A stretch of DNA of 64,000 nt, taken from the NCBI GenBank assembly GCA_014859375.1, contig JACUUH010000001.1, forward strand, positions 1 to 64,000. Reading direction: 5' to 3'. The DNA comes from Gammaproteobacteria bacterium (GTDB lineage Bacteria > Pseudomonadota > Gammaproteobacteria > Nitrosococcales > Methylophagaceae). Of the stretch, positions 55,184 through 63,867 are shown one piece after another (positions within the stretch are counted from its first letter, which is position 1; every line of letters begins with the position of its first letter). The notes below the pieces were generated by a model, which saw only the letters and a list, made by a program, of their open reading frames with translations, was not told the DNA's origin and did no database searches. The translations under genes were made by a program, and so were the position numbers.

Positions 55184-56464
55184 ATGGCTAGAAAGCCGCT
55201 ATTAGTTTCTAACGAGGCTATTAACCATCAACCGGAGAGCATGTTATTTAAGGACTTAGTAATTAACCTTAGAGACATAGTGGAAAGAGAAAATAAAAAT
55301 GCGATGACCAATCAAGAGGTCACCAAAGTTCTAGACACTATCTCCAAAATTATTCAAAAGCGCGTAGGGGTTAATGCTAATGTCACGTTAGGTAAAGAAA
55401 ACTTTGCTAATGCGTGGGTTTTTTTCCCTGACTTAGATAGAAATAACCCAGTCCTAACGGATTACCATAGACATTATAATTCTTCTACAGAAGGGCTAAA
55501 GGCACTTAAGAAGAATAAAGGTTCTGTTTTAAAAGGCGAAGTCGATAGAGTTAACTCTAAAGTCAGTGGTGTGTTTTCTAAACTAGATGTAAAAATAGTT
55601 GTTACTAAAGGTTTGATATTTGATAACTACTATAAGTTCACAGCTGAGGAAGTAGCTGCTATCATTATACACGAGATAGGTCATGTATTTACATACTTTG
55701 AACACTTGGGTACTATGATCACCACTAACTATATCCTTCAACATACCTCAAGATCATTAATGAATGAGAGAGAGCTTGTTAGACAATATGAGATTATAGG
55801 TGAGTTAGAAGATGTCACTGGTATCAAGGTGGACGATAAAGACGCTCTTATAAAAGCTAAAAATGAGACTATTGTTCAAACAGTTATTCTCAGACAAATG
55901 ATGCAAAAGAGAGTTTCTGAATTGGACTCTAAAACTTACGATCTAACGGCATGGGAAATGTTGTCTGATCAATTTGCTACTCGTCACGGCGCTGGTAAAT
56001 ATAATGTTACAGTACTGGATAAGACTCATAGATCATCTGGCGATTTAGCTTACATGTCCTCTTTTGGGTTTGGTATTAATAATTTACTTAATTTGCTGAG
56101 TCTGCTATTTATAACAGTTATCACTGCGGGTATAATGTTAGCTGTACTTATCATCTTTGGTAAACCTACGGAAAGTCTTTACGATAACACATTCGACAGA
56201 TTTAGTCGCATTAAACGCGATATGGTAGACTCTCTAAAGAACCCTAAGTTAGATTCTGAGACTAAGAAGAGAATTGCTTCGGATATTGAAGACGTAGATA
56301 AGATCATCAATGGTTTAACTAATCGCAAAGATATCTTCACTAGTATTTGGTTAACCTTGAATTCTAAAGGTAGAAGAGAGTATGATCAAATGACATTTCA
56401 ACATGAGTTAGAGCAACTTGCCAATAACGATCTGTTCGTTAAAGCTGCTAAGTTATCTACTTAA
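55184..56464 (+). CDS. membrane-anchored gluzincin-like metalloprotease
   Basis: 426 residues. HEIGH (163-167) is a HExxH zinc site and EMLSDQFA (258-265) supplies the third-ligand glutamate, as in M48-like proteases (ExxADxxA). Residues 301-325 (LLNLLSLLFITVITAGIMLAVLIIF) form a membrane segment followed by a charged helical tail. CGGAGG ribosome site. Targets unknown; membrane placement suggests cleavage of envelope proteins or involvement in lysis or head maturation. It starts the unit that ends in another candidate head protein. Confidence 0.72.
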   Translation: MARKPLLVSNEAINHQPESMLFKDLVINLRDIVERENKNAMTNQEVTKVLDTISKIIQKRVGVNANVTLGKENFANAWVFFPDLDRNNPVLTDYHRHYNSSTEGLKALKKNKGSVLKGEVDRVNSKVSGVFSKLDVKIVVTKGLIFDNYYKFTAEEVAAIIIHEIGHVFTYFEHLGTMITTNYILQHTSRSLMNERELVRQYEIIGELEDVTGIKVDDKDALIKAKNETIVQTVILRQMMQKRVSELDSKTYDLTAWEMLSDQFATRHGAGKYNVTVLDKTHRSSGDLAYMSSFGFGINNLLNLLSLLFITVITAGIMLAVLIIFGKPTESLYDNTFDRFSRIKRDMVDSLKNPKLDSETKKRIASDIEDVDKIINGLTNRKDIFTSIWLTLNSKGRREYDQMTFQHELEQLANNDLFVKAAKLST

Positions 56465-56485
56465 TAAATAAAGAAGGTTTAATAA

Positions 56486-56905
56486 ATGGACATTATTCAA
56501 GTCGTTAAAAGCATCCAGGAAGATAAAGGCATTGACTTCCAAGATAAGGGTAAGTATACCGAGATCGTTGTAGCTGAACACGTAGCTTATCTTTTATCTA
56601 TTCCTGCAACTCCACTAGAAGAGGTGGCAATGTGGTTTAGAGCTAACCTTAAAGTATCCGCACTGCAAGAAATTGGTAAAGCTAACGAAATTACAGTTTT
56701 AGACATTGATAGAACAGTTGAACTGGTATTCAGTATTTGGTTAATCAGATACAATGTAGTTCACCGTATGAACGACGCACGTACAGGTAGACTATTGTCT
56801 CACGTGGTGGCGTCAGACTACATTACGCTGCAACCTAAGACTATTGAATTGCTAAAGCGTTACGCTAATAAATTTACCAGTAAAGCAGTTGTACCTGTAA
56901 CTTAA
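56486..56905 (+). CDS. unknown 139-residue protein
   Basis: Helical; no motif recognised. AAGAAGG ribosome site. Codon choice is relatively GC-rich (CGT, CGC), suggesting high expression. Between the metalloprotease and a candidate head protein. Confidence 0.55.
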   Translation: MDIIQVVKSIQEDKGIDFQDKGKYTEIVVAEHVAYLLSIPATPLEEVAMWFRANLKVSALQEIGKANEITVLDIDRTVELVFSIWLIRYNVVHRMNDARTGRLLSHVVASDYITLQPKTIELLKRYANKFTSKAVVPVT

Positions 56906-56921
56906 TTAATAGGAGGGTGAA

Positions 56922-58160
56922 ATGTCACACGCAGAAATGTTGTTGAAAGATGACTACGAACCCTTGGATGATAGTGTCTTCCACGATATGGAGGACATTG
57001 TCTTTTCATTAGAGTCTAAGCTAAGCGATATAAAGTTTACCTTAGACAAAATGATTAATATGCAAGGTATATCAAAAGGAATGATGCTAGGGTTGGAGGA
57101 TGCTTTACCTTCAAATACATCTATTAACAGTTACACAGCTCAACCTACTCTAACAAACTTTAGACAAACCGTGGTTAGTTTAGAGAATTTAGCGGTTAAA
57201 ATCTTTAACTCTATAATTAAGGCTATAATGGAGTTCTTTAAAAAGATCATCACTTGGGTAACAAAGTTAACTAAAGGTAAAAGAAGTTTTAAAAATTTAG
57301 ATGACACTAAGTCGGCTGAAAAGGCTTTCGATGAGATACTTAATGCAAGTGAAGAACATTCTAGAATAGATACTTTAAACTCAGTTCGAGAGAAGGTTAA
57401 CACTAAATATGAAAGTATGTGGAATGCTTATTCAGAAGCTTGTGCTGTTAACCCTAGTCATGAAATGATAGAGTTCTTTAAGATTGGTGAATTTGTTTAT
57501 AACGACCTTTTAGATGAAGTTACTAAGGTGGCTAAACATCTTAAGGATATTTCGGAAGATGGACCGTCGCCTGAACACGTTTCAGGTAACATGTTTGAAA
57601 CTATCAATAAAGCAATAGACATTACAATCATTAATGGGTTCAGTTCAATGAACTTCCCTACATTGAAACTATCTGACGGTGAAGCCATAGCAAGATTAGA
57701 TGATTTTACTGCTAAGTATAAGAGTTATGTGAGTTCGATGAAGAATAGACCTTCAGAGAATCAATACGACATAGGTTCTGTTAGTAAAACTTTGGTTGAT
57801 TCTAAAGGAACTTCTGGGGTATCTTCTAAAGTATTAAAACCTTACTTACATGTAGACTCTAAAGTTATTGATAAACTAAAAGATTTGCAGAAAATCATTT
57901 ACGGTATCTCAGGTTCTAAGTTTAAATCTTTGGATAACCTAAGATTAGACAGATTGAAAAACCAAATTGATATTGATGCTTTCGGAGATGGCAGTAAGTT
58001 TATAGAAGACCTTAAAGGACTACTATTTAAACTACAGAAGATCTCAGTGTTTATAGGTACGTACACTGGCGAAAGAGCCAATACTATTAATACAGAGAAC
58101 GTTCAGAAAATCATTGTAGATGGTTATCTAGCTAAAGTTATTGAGTTAAGTAAAAAGTAA
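56922..58160 (+). CDS. candidate internal head protein with amphipathic helix
   Basis: 412 residues with an AGGAGGG ribosome site. After an acidic N terminus and a linker, residues about 92-125 form an amphipathic helix (LAVKIFNSIIKAIMEFFKKIITWVTKLTKGKRSF), a feature I associate with phiKZ gp93-95-type inner body proteins; the rest is helical. The N-terminal linker would be the propeptide. Terminator follows. Inferred. Confidence 0.5.
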   Translation: MSHAEMLLKDDYEPLDDSVFHDMEDIVFSLESKLSDIKFTLDKMINMQGISKGMMLGLEDALPSNTSINSYTAQPTLTNFRQTVVSLENLAVKIFNSIIKAIMEFFKKIITWVTKLTKGKRSFKNLDDTKSAEKAFDEILNASEEHSRIDTLNSVREKVNTKYESMWNAYSEACAVNPSHEMIEFFKIGEFVYNDLLDEVTKVAKHLKDISEDGPSPEHVSGNMFETINKAIDITIINGFSSMNFPTLKLSDGEAIARLDDFTAKYKSYVSSMKNRPSENQYDIGSVSKTLVDSKGTSGVSSKVLKPYLHVDSKVIDKLKDLQKIIYGISGSKFKSLDNLRLDRLKNQIDIDAFGDGSKFIEDLKGLLFKLQKISVFIGTYTGERANTINTENVQKIIVDGYLAKVIELSKK

Positions 58161-58171
58161 AGATGGTAATA

Positions 58172-58209
58172 AATAGTAGACTGGATGGTTCCAGTCTACT
58201 ATTATTTTT
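58172..58209. terminator. bidirectional terminator
   Basis: AATAGTAGACTGG / CCAGTCTACTATT stem, T-rich flanks, between convergent genes. Confidence 0.85.
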
Positions 58210-58664
58210 TATGCTTCTCTATGAAGTAGGTAAACATCAATATCTAAAGGATCTAAGTATTTCTCAAACAAAGGTCTGACGTCTTTATGGTAATCTAGCT
58301 TACCAAGACCGCACCCAATAGGTACCATAGCCAATTCTTTTATACCTAATTTTTCAATGTTCTTTACAAGGTCTTTCAAACCACTCTCAATGTATTCTAT
58401 CTTAGAGTCGTCTTTCCAATGGTCTTTAGAAGGAAACAATAACACAAGTTTCTCTTTCTCAGGCACCTTGTATACCTGACACTTACCGATAGTTAAATCA
58501 CCGGTGTAACACAATCTTTTGTAATGGTCTTTAAGACCTTGAACTCGGTTTCTCATAAATAAAGCTAAGCCAGCACCCATTACACCTACGGTATTTACTG
58601 GACAGGTAATTGTCTGAGCTTTATGATTTAAAACATTTCCGAACCCTTCGTATACAATCGGCAT
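58209..58664 (-). CDS. macrodomain protein (DarG/TARG1-like)
   Basis: 151 residues, a single macrodomain. The ADP-ribose-binding loop is CPVNTVGVMGAGLALFMRNR (about 21-40) and the second loop is PIGCGLGKLDYHKDVRPLFEKYL (about 114-136), close to the DarG antitoxin macrodomain in pattern. Such enzymes remove ADP-ribose from DNA or protein or process ADP-ribose phosphate. In a phage it might counter ADP-ribosylating defences such as DarTG, or clear NAD metabolites. AGGAG ribosome site. Confidence 0.82.
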   Translation of the reverse strand: MPIVYEGFGNVLNHKAQTITCPVNTVGVMGAGLALFMRNRVQGLKDHYKRLCYTGDLTIGKCQVYKVPEKEKLVLLFPSKDHWKDDSKIEYIESGLKDLVKNIEKLGIKELAMVPIGCGLGKLDYHKDVRPLFEKYLDPLDIDVYLLHREA

Positions 58665-58706
58665 ATTATTATTTTTCTCCTATTAGTTTAGTGAACGTAT
58701 AAAATA

Positions 58707-58729
58707 TTAGCCATGACTAGCATGGCTAA
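58707..58729 (-). terminator. terminator on the minus strand
   Basis: TTAGCCATG / CATGGCTAA stem with a 5-nt loop and a TATTTT tail on the minus strand, between the 58747 and 58209 genes. Confidence 0.7.
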
Positions 58730-58746
58730 TAAACGTTCTGTAAAAA

Positions 58747-59532
58747 CTAGACGCCGGAGTAGAAGGCTTCAACTCTCTGTTGCATTTCAGAGTTCTTAAA
58801 TCCTTTCATAACCAGCTCTAGGTCTACTTGTTTTAGAGCTTGTGCTCTAGTAGCTGAATCACAGGTTGTTAGAAGTAAAGACATAAATCTTTCAAAGTTT
58901 TTACGCTGGTCGTCAGCAAGTTTTACTTGAGACATATAACGGAAAATGTACTTCTCACCAAACACACCTTTACGATGGTCTTTAATTTTAGATAACAAAT
59001 AATTCATCATCTTGTTAAAACTTGTACCTTCTAAACGCAAGATAGCTTGGATAGTACGATATAGTTTAACTTGACGCATCGGACCTTCTTCACCAAAGTG
59101 TGACTTACCAGGTTTCATTTCTTCGATGTAAGTTTCGATTTCTTTCATCAAGTTTTCTTCAATAGAATTTGATGCTGTAGGTGAGGCGGTTGGCTCTTGA
59201 ACCTTTGGTTCAACCTTAGGCTCTTCTACCTTAACTACTTCAACAGGAGTAGGTTCAGTTTCACCTTCTTCTTCATCTAGAAGTTGATCAATTGTATCAT
59301 CGACTGGCGCGGGTTCAGGTAGCTCAGTTTCTTCACTTCTATCTCCAGTTAGAAACGCTTGCAATTCTTCCAAAGATTGGAATGTATTATCTGCGCGTTT
59401 ACCAGCTTCTGCTAATAGATCAGCTTCGTTTGTTCCAGAGCCAATAGACATTGCACCTTCTGACCATTTGACGATATCGTCATCTGTCCAGTTACTAGCC
59501 TTCTTGTTGTTTACAGGGATGTTCTCAGACAT
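58747..59532 (-). CDS. unknown acidic protein with P/E-rich linker
   Basis: 261 residues. N-terminal short motifs, a long P/E/V-rich disordered linker (about 70-125: EEEGETEPTPVEVVKVEEPKVEPKV) and a helical C-terminal domain. AAAGGAAA ribosome site. No catalytic motif. Codon use suggests high expression. It lies next to the vRNAP subunit; a virion or RNAP-associated role is possible but unproved. Confidence 0.55.
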   Translation of the reverse strand: MSENIPVNNKKASNWTDDDIVKWSEGAMSIGSGTNEADLLAEAGKRADNTFQSLEELQAFLTGDRSEETELPEPAPVDDTIDQLLDEEEGETEPTPVEVVKVEEPKVEPKVQEPTASPTASNSIEENLMKEIETYIEEMKPGKSHFGEEGPMRQVKLYRTIQAILRLEGTSFNKMMNYLLSKIKDHRKGVFGEKYIFRYMSQVKLADDQRKNFERFMSLLLTTCDSATRAQALKQVDLELVMKGFKNSEMQQRVEAFYSGV

Positions 59533-59563
59533 AAAACATTTCCTTTATATTTAAAGTTATCAT

Positions 59564-59597
59564 TAAAAAAGTGGAATAGTGAACATACTATCCCACT
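59564..59597 (-). terminator. rho-independent terminator, minus strand
   Basis: On the minus strand, GTGGGATAGT / ACTATTCCAC with a 6-nt loop and T6, downstream of the vRNAP subunit gene. Confidence 0.8.
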
Positions 59598-59615
59598 AAT
59601 AGTACGAAAAAACTT

Positions 59616-60905
59616 TTAGATGATAGTAGAGACTACATCAAACTTAGTTGTTTTCAATGCCTTGCCGTGAGCAGCCTGCATGGATATATCCATTAGTTGA
59701 CTAGTTACGGCTGCAGCGTATGCTGCTAGAGCGTTCTCATTTTCGGAATTAGGTTCACCAACACAATGTTTGCAGAACTTATTTCCTGAGGTTTTACAAA
59801 ACTGAGGTGACCTAAGAGTAATGACTTTACCCACCAACTCTTTTACATTATCGGCATTTATCAAAATGGACTTATTACCACTTATGTAATAAAACCCAAT
59901 GAAATCTTTAGAGTTGTCTTTTGTAACTGACTTTTCCCAACCCATATTGACGCCGCAATCGTCTTCACCTATTTTAACGTTTTGTAAAACACGGTTGACG
60001 ACCTTAGTGGCATAACCACCAAGACCTGTCATCTTACCACGACCATACGAACCTTCTCTTAATGAGTTGACCATGGCAGGTAGTTTTTCTATATCCCAGC
60101 CATCGCTCAAAGGTGTAGTTATAGTATCTGGGTTCATGCCGAGACCTGATTCATAGCCGTGCATTAAAAATGCTTTCTTTCTTATAATATCGAAATCTTT
60201 ACCCGAGTTGTAGAAACCTTCACTGATATCACCTTTAATCCAATCCTTATCCATTTGTATAAGTTCTGCTTCGATCTTAGCTATAACAGTAGGATCATCT
60301 AATTTACCTTCATACTCCTTTAAAAGCTCATTACGACGCTTTTCAATGTTAGGGTCGGTCATAAGACTTTTAGGTGATGCAGATGGCACAGCAAGCTGCG
60401 TATAGCCTTCTAAGGATAGAATGCAGTCAATGAAGTTTAAATATTCAGATACATAGATTGGATCATCGTGTTTAAAGGTTTTAGCTGTTTGAAACTCAGG
60501 GTCAGTAGTTAACCTTTTAAATATCTCTTCTTCGACTTGTTTTATGTTAAACTCACCATTGACAAAAGGTATCTTACCACCTAAAGGATATATGAGACCA
60601 ACATAGTTAACTAGTATACTACCGTAAGTAGTTTCTATATCCTCAAATAGATTAGGTACGTCGCCACTTTTTAAATTAACCTTAGTTCTGAAACTAAATA
60701 ACCTTTGATTGGGGTCAGCGTCTTCAATTTTAATGTAAGCACCTTCCAACGGTTTAAAGTATATCCCGTCTTCTCGCTTATCTAATTTAAAAGGGTAATC
60801 TTCTTTAGTAGTACCTTTAGTTATAGAGAAAGCAGCCATGACCCAAGATCTATATCTATAGCACTCGTTAGCCATGGCTTCTAAGAAGTATTGTTCTCTT
60901 TTCAT
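59616..60905 (-). CDS. vRNAP beta-prime C-terminal subunit (phiKZ gp80-like)
   Basis: 429 residues. LREGSYGRGKMTGLGGYATKVVNRVLQN corresponds to the trigger-loop side of beta-prime. LRSPQFCKTSGNKFCKHCVGEPNSENENALAAYAAAVTSQLMDISMQAAHG corresponds to the zinc-like C-C pairs and the GEAVGVIAAQSIGEP region. It is clearly distinct from the 44331 protein, so it belongs to the second RNAP, packaged in the virion, which starts early transcription. Only one vRNAP subunit is in the window; the others must lie elsewhere. Confidence 0.8.
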   Translation of the reverse strand: MKREQYFLEAMANECYRYRSWVMAAFSITKGTTKEDYPFKLDKREDGIYFKPLEGAYIKIEDADPNQRLFSFRTKVNLKSGDVPNLFEDIETTYGSILVNYVGLIYPLGGKIPFVNGEFNIKQVEEEIFKRLTTDPEFQTAKTFKHDDPIYVSEYLNFIDCILSLEGYTQLAVPSASPKSLMTDPNIEKRRNELLKEYEGKLDDPTVIAKIEAELIQMDKDWIKGDISEGFYNSGKDFDIIRKKAFLMHGYESGLGMNPDTITTPLSDGWDIEKLPAMVNSLREGSYGRGKMTGLGGYATKVVNRVLQNVKIGEDDCGVNMGWEKSVTKDNSKDFIGFYYISGNKSILINADNVKELVGKVITLRSPQFCKTSGNKFCKHCVGEPNSENENALAAYAAAVTSQLMDISMQAAHGKALKTTKFDVVSTII

Positions 60906-60906
60906 T

Positions 60907-61713
60907 TTATCCTTCTCCGATAAACATTAAAGCTTTAGTTAGAACGTTTATATCTTCGGCGTAATACTCTAATAACTCTCTAACTTTGGCAGTGACTTTA
61001 TCATCTGCTGTGTCACTTATTAAAACCAAGCCTTTAATTTCAACAGCTAGTTTGACATCATTCTTAGATAAGGTGTTGAGGTAATCGTCTGTTAGTTCTT
61101 GAATGTAACAAATAGGAGTTTTTAATCTAATACCTTCTTGTATTAGTTCTTCAGCCTTCAGTAGACCTTTACCTTCTTTGTGTATTTTAAATCTTTCACG
61201 ATAGATACTTAGATCGTGGGGTTCTTCCTCCTCACCAATATTTTTTTCAATGATCTTTTCTACTCGGAATACTAACTCTTCACTTACCGTGGATATTAAC
61301 GGTGCAAAGAAGTACCATGGTTCTGAGTGAACCTCACCAAGTATATCCACCAACTTCTCTGTGCAAGATCTTTCTTTCATTAATATTGTTTGCACGGAGA
61401 AAGGATCGCCGTAATCAGGTAGCGTCAACAACCCTTTTAAAATGTAAGTTAATCCCTTAAGATTAACGTTCTCATCTTCTAATTCAATGCCGAAAGCATT
61501 AATCGAGTCGGATAAATAACTAGTGAGTATATTAAAAATATTCAATATAAAACTTTGTGAATCAAGGTTTTCTTTAGTAGACATTAAATTAAGGATTTCA
61601 TCCTCGTGTTCTACCACACCTAATTTTTCTAGAGACTCACAAGCTTGGGTTATTACTTGCTGATTACCTTCAGTAGTAACCTCTCTTATGTATAACTCTA
61701 ATTCTGCTAGCAT
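60907..61713 (-). CDS. unknown 268-residue protein
   Basis: Helical, strongly acidic, no motif recognised. It ends 1 nt before the vRNAP subunit start and is surely co-transcribed. AAGGAG ribosome site. A role in virion RNAP or head assembly is possible but unproved. Confidence 0.6.
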   Translation of the reverse strand: MLAELELYIREVTTEGNQQVITQACESLEKLGVVEHEDEILNLMSTKENLDSQSFILNIFNILTSYLSDSINAFGIELEDENVNLKGLTYILKGLLTLPDYGDPFSVQTILMKERSCTEKLVDILGEVHSEPWYFFAPLISTVSEELVFRVEKIIEKNIGEEEEPHDLSIYRERFKIHKEGKGLLKAEELIQEGIRLKTPICYIQELTDDYLNTLSKNDVKLAVEIKGLVLISDTADDKVTAKVRELLEYYAEDINVLTKALMFIGEG

Positions 61714-61823
61714 TTAAAACTCCTTGTTTTTTTTCACACTAGTTATCTTATTTATGAAAGCAAATATGTAACCTTATATTTCATTAGGTTGCGATAATTA
61801 AATCATAAGAAGGCATATAAAAA

Positions 61824-62303
61824 ATGGCGAAACAAGAGAAAAATAAAATTTCACAGCGAGAGCTTGCTAGACGCGCTAAGCAGTCTGGTAAAGTAGACTT
61901 AGAAAACAACGGTGGTTGGGACGATCTAAATAACCTATATTTGGAATGTTCTGCGTTATCACTATCGCCAGTAGGTGTTAGTAAATTATTGAAAGATAAA
62001 AATGCTTTAGCTACTGTTAAAGATACTGAAGCTCTTAAATCTGCAGCTTCTGTTTTGGCTAAAGACGTGGCTTCTTTTAACTCACAGTTAACAGAGATTT
62101 ATAACAAACATAAGGCTCGCACAGGTAACGCTGGACCTGAAGAGTTATTGGTGGTCTTATCTCTTGGTGAAGAGTATCACAATTGGTTGACAAATTATCA
62201 GCAAGTAGTTCTACCGGTAATTGCTGATATCACGGCTTTATTTGATACAAGTTCTGTTGATAATACAGAACCTACCCCCGACAACAAAGAAACATCGCAT
62301 TAA
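61824..62303 (+). CDS. unknown 159-residue protein
   Basis: A basic N terminus (AKQEKNKISQRELARRAKQSGK), helical middle and disordered acidic C terminus (DNTEPTPDNKETSH). GAAGGC ribosome site. First gene after the divergent region at 61714-61823. Function unknown. Confidence 0.55.
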   Translation: MAKQEKNKISQRELARRAKQSGKVDLENNGGWDDLNNLYLECSALSLSPVGVSKLLKDKNALATVKDTEALKSAASVLAKDVASFNSQLTEIYNKHKARTGNAGPEELLVVLSLGEEYHNWLTNYQQVVLPVIADITALFDTSSVDNTEPTPDNKETSH

Positions 62304-62331
62304 AAAAATTATGCTTCTTAAGGAGTAATTG

Positions 62332-63867
62332 ATGGATCAGGAAAACAAATTAGTTTCCGCTGAAGTTAAGGAGTCTGCGACTGAACAACCTGTAGTAGAA
62401 AAAGTTGTTCTAGAGCAAGATCCAGTGGAAGTTACAGGCAGTAATGAAGATTTAACAGTAGCTCAGATTAGAGAAGCTATTCTAAACATCCCTAACGTTG
62501 ACATTGACGAATTGGATAAGGTGGTTGAAAACTATCCTAAAATAGAAGCTACCAAAGGTGAAGAAGGTAAAGTTTGGGTGGCTTCTTACTTTGAAGGTAT
62601 TAAAGCTTTACTCCAAGGGTCTTCTTTGTCTGAAGCTGTAAACAGATCTAATAGTGTCTGGAGACAAAAGGTAGAGCATGAAGGTGCTAAACTAGGTATC
62701 TCAAAACCGGTTTATAAAGATATCGAATCTGGTGAAATTTCAGGTGAACGAGCTTTAGACTTAGTAGCGCGTTCTACAGACTTAGGTACAACAGTTACCG
62801 TACCATTGTGGCATACGGGTATTTGGATTACATTACGTACCCCTACAGAACAAGATATGATAAACTTAGATGCTAGAATATCTGGAGAAAAGATTGCGCT
62901 TGGTAGATACACCAGCGGTATGATCTTCTCCAATACTTCTGTGTACACTGCTAGCTATGCAATTAATTTCGTTCTTGAACGTGTGGTCGATTCAAGTATT
63001 AAAAACCTAACTGTGGATAATCTAAAGAAGATTATCAAAATAACGGACATTCCAACTTTATTATGGGGTATGGCATATGCTGTTCACCCTAACGGTTACG
63101 ATTATGCAAGAGCATGTAGTTCAAACCCTGGTAAATGTCAACATGTAGTGAGAGGTAAGATTAACCTTGGTAAGTTGTTCTGGACAGATACTGACTCACT
63201 TACACCTTGGCAGCGAAAGCATATGTCAGATAGAACCGGTAAGTTCACGTCGGATGACTTACTTAAATATGAGAAAGAACACCGTCGTGGTTCAGATCGC
63301 GTATTCTATTTAACAGGTGGATACATTAAAGGTAAACGCATTGGTATCAAACTTAAAGTTCCTAATATTAAAGAATATGAAAGAGCTGGTTTTAGATGGG
63401 TGGACGACATTGTCAATACAGCTACCGAAGCTGTTAGAGCCGATAGTAAGACAACCGATCTTGATGAGTTGATTTTCAACAATGCCAAAACAACTATATT
63501 AAGACAATACGCCCATTGGGTATCTGAGTTCTTGGTATACACTGAAGGCAATGAAGATAGTCATGTTACCATCAAAGATAAAGAAACCATGGAAAGTATC
63601 CTAAGTTCTATTTCATCTAACGATGCTTATTACGAGCGCTTCACAGATGAGATCAGAAAGTATATTGAAGATTCTACTATGGCTTTAATTGCTATACCTA
63701 AATATCCATGTCCTGTATGTGGTGGTGAACAACACACCGATGTAGGTGGTGAATTAGGTGGTAAGTCCCATCCTCATTTATTACCAATAGATGTGCTACA
63801 TACTTTTTTTATCCTTCTCGACCAACACACGTTCAAAGTGCTGGTAAGCAGGCAGACATCCCTTTAG
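62332..63867 (+). CDS. large unknown protein, frame 0 part, frameshifted at a T7 run
   Basis: ATG 62332 behind AAGGAG (track start TTG 62329). An acidic N-terminal linker, a mixed body (PLWHTGIWITLRTPTEQDM) and a zinc-type CPVCGGEQ near the end. After CAT ACT TTT TTT the codon style changes to rare codons (CTC, CTG, AGG) and the frame stops at 63867, while the -1 frame remains open with normal codons to the window end. The true product is therefore probably longer. Structural or assembly role is likely but not shown. Confidence 0.65.
   Translation: MDQENKLVSAEVKESATEQPVVEKVVLEQDPVEVTGSNEDLTVAQIREAILNIPNVDIDELDKVVENYPKIEATKGEEGKVWVASYFEGIKALLQGSSLSEAVNRSNSVWRQKVEHEGAKLGISKPVYKDIESGEISGERALDLVARSTDLGTTVTVPLWHTGIWITLRTPTEQDMINLDARISGEKIALGRYTSGMIFSNTSVYTASYAINFVLERVVDSSIKNLTVDNLKKIIKITDIPTLLWGMAYAVHPNGYDYARACSSNPGKCQHVVRGKINLGKLFWTDTDSLTPWQRKHMSDRTGKFTSDDLLKYEKEHRRGSDRVFYLTGGYIKGKRIGIKLKVPNIKEYERAGFRWVDDIVNTATEAVRADSKTTDLDELIFNNAKTTILRQYAHWVSEFLVYTEGNEDSHVTIKDKETMESILSSISSNDAYYERFTDEIRKYIEDSTMALIAIPKYPCPVCGGEQHTDVGGELGGKSHPHLLPIDVLHTFFILLDQHTFKVLVSRQTSL
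63804..63845 (+). promoter_or_regulatory. candidate -1 frameshift site
   Basis: In-frame T TTT TTT heptamer (63804-63810), followed 10 nt later by a hairpin ACCAACAC / GTGCTGGT (63821-63845, one mismatch). Alternatively a missing T in an 8-T run of the assembly, which would remove the frameshift. Confidence 0.4.
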
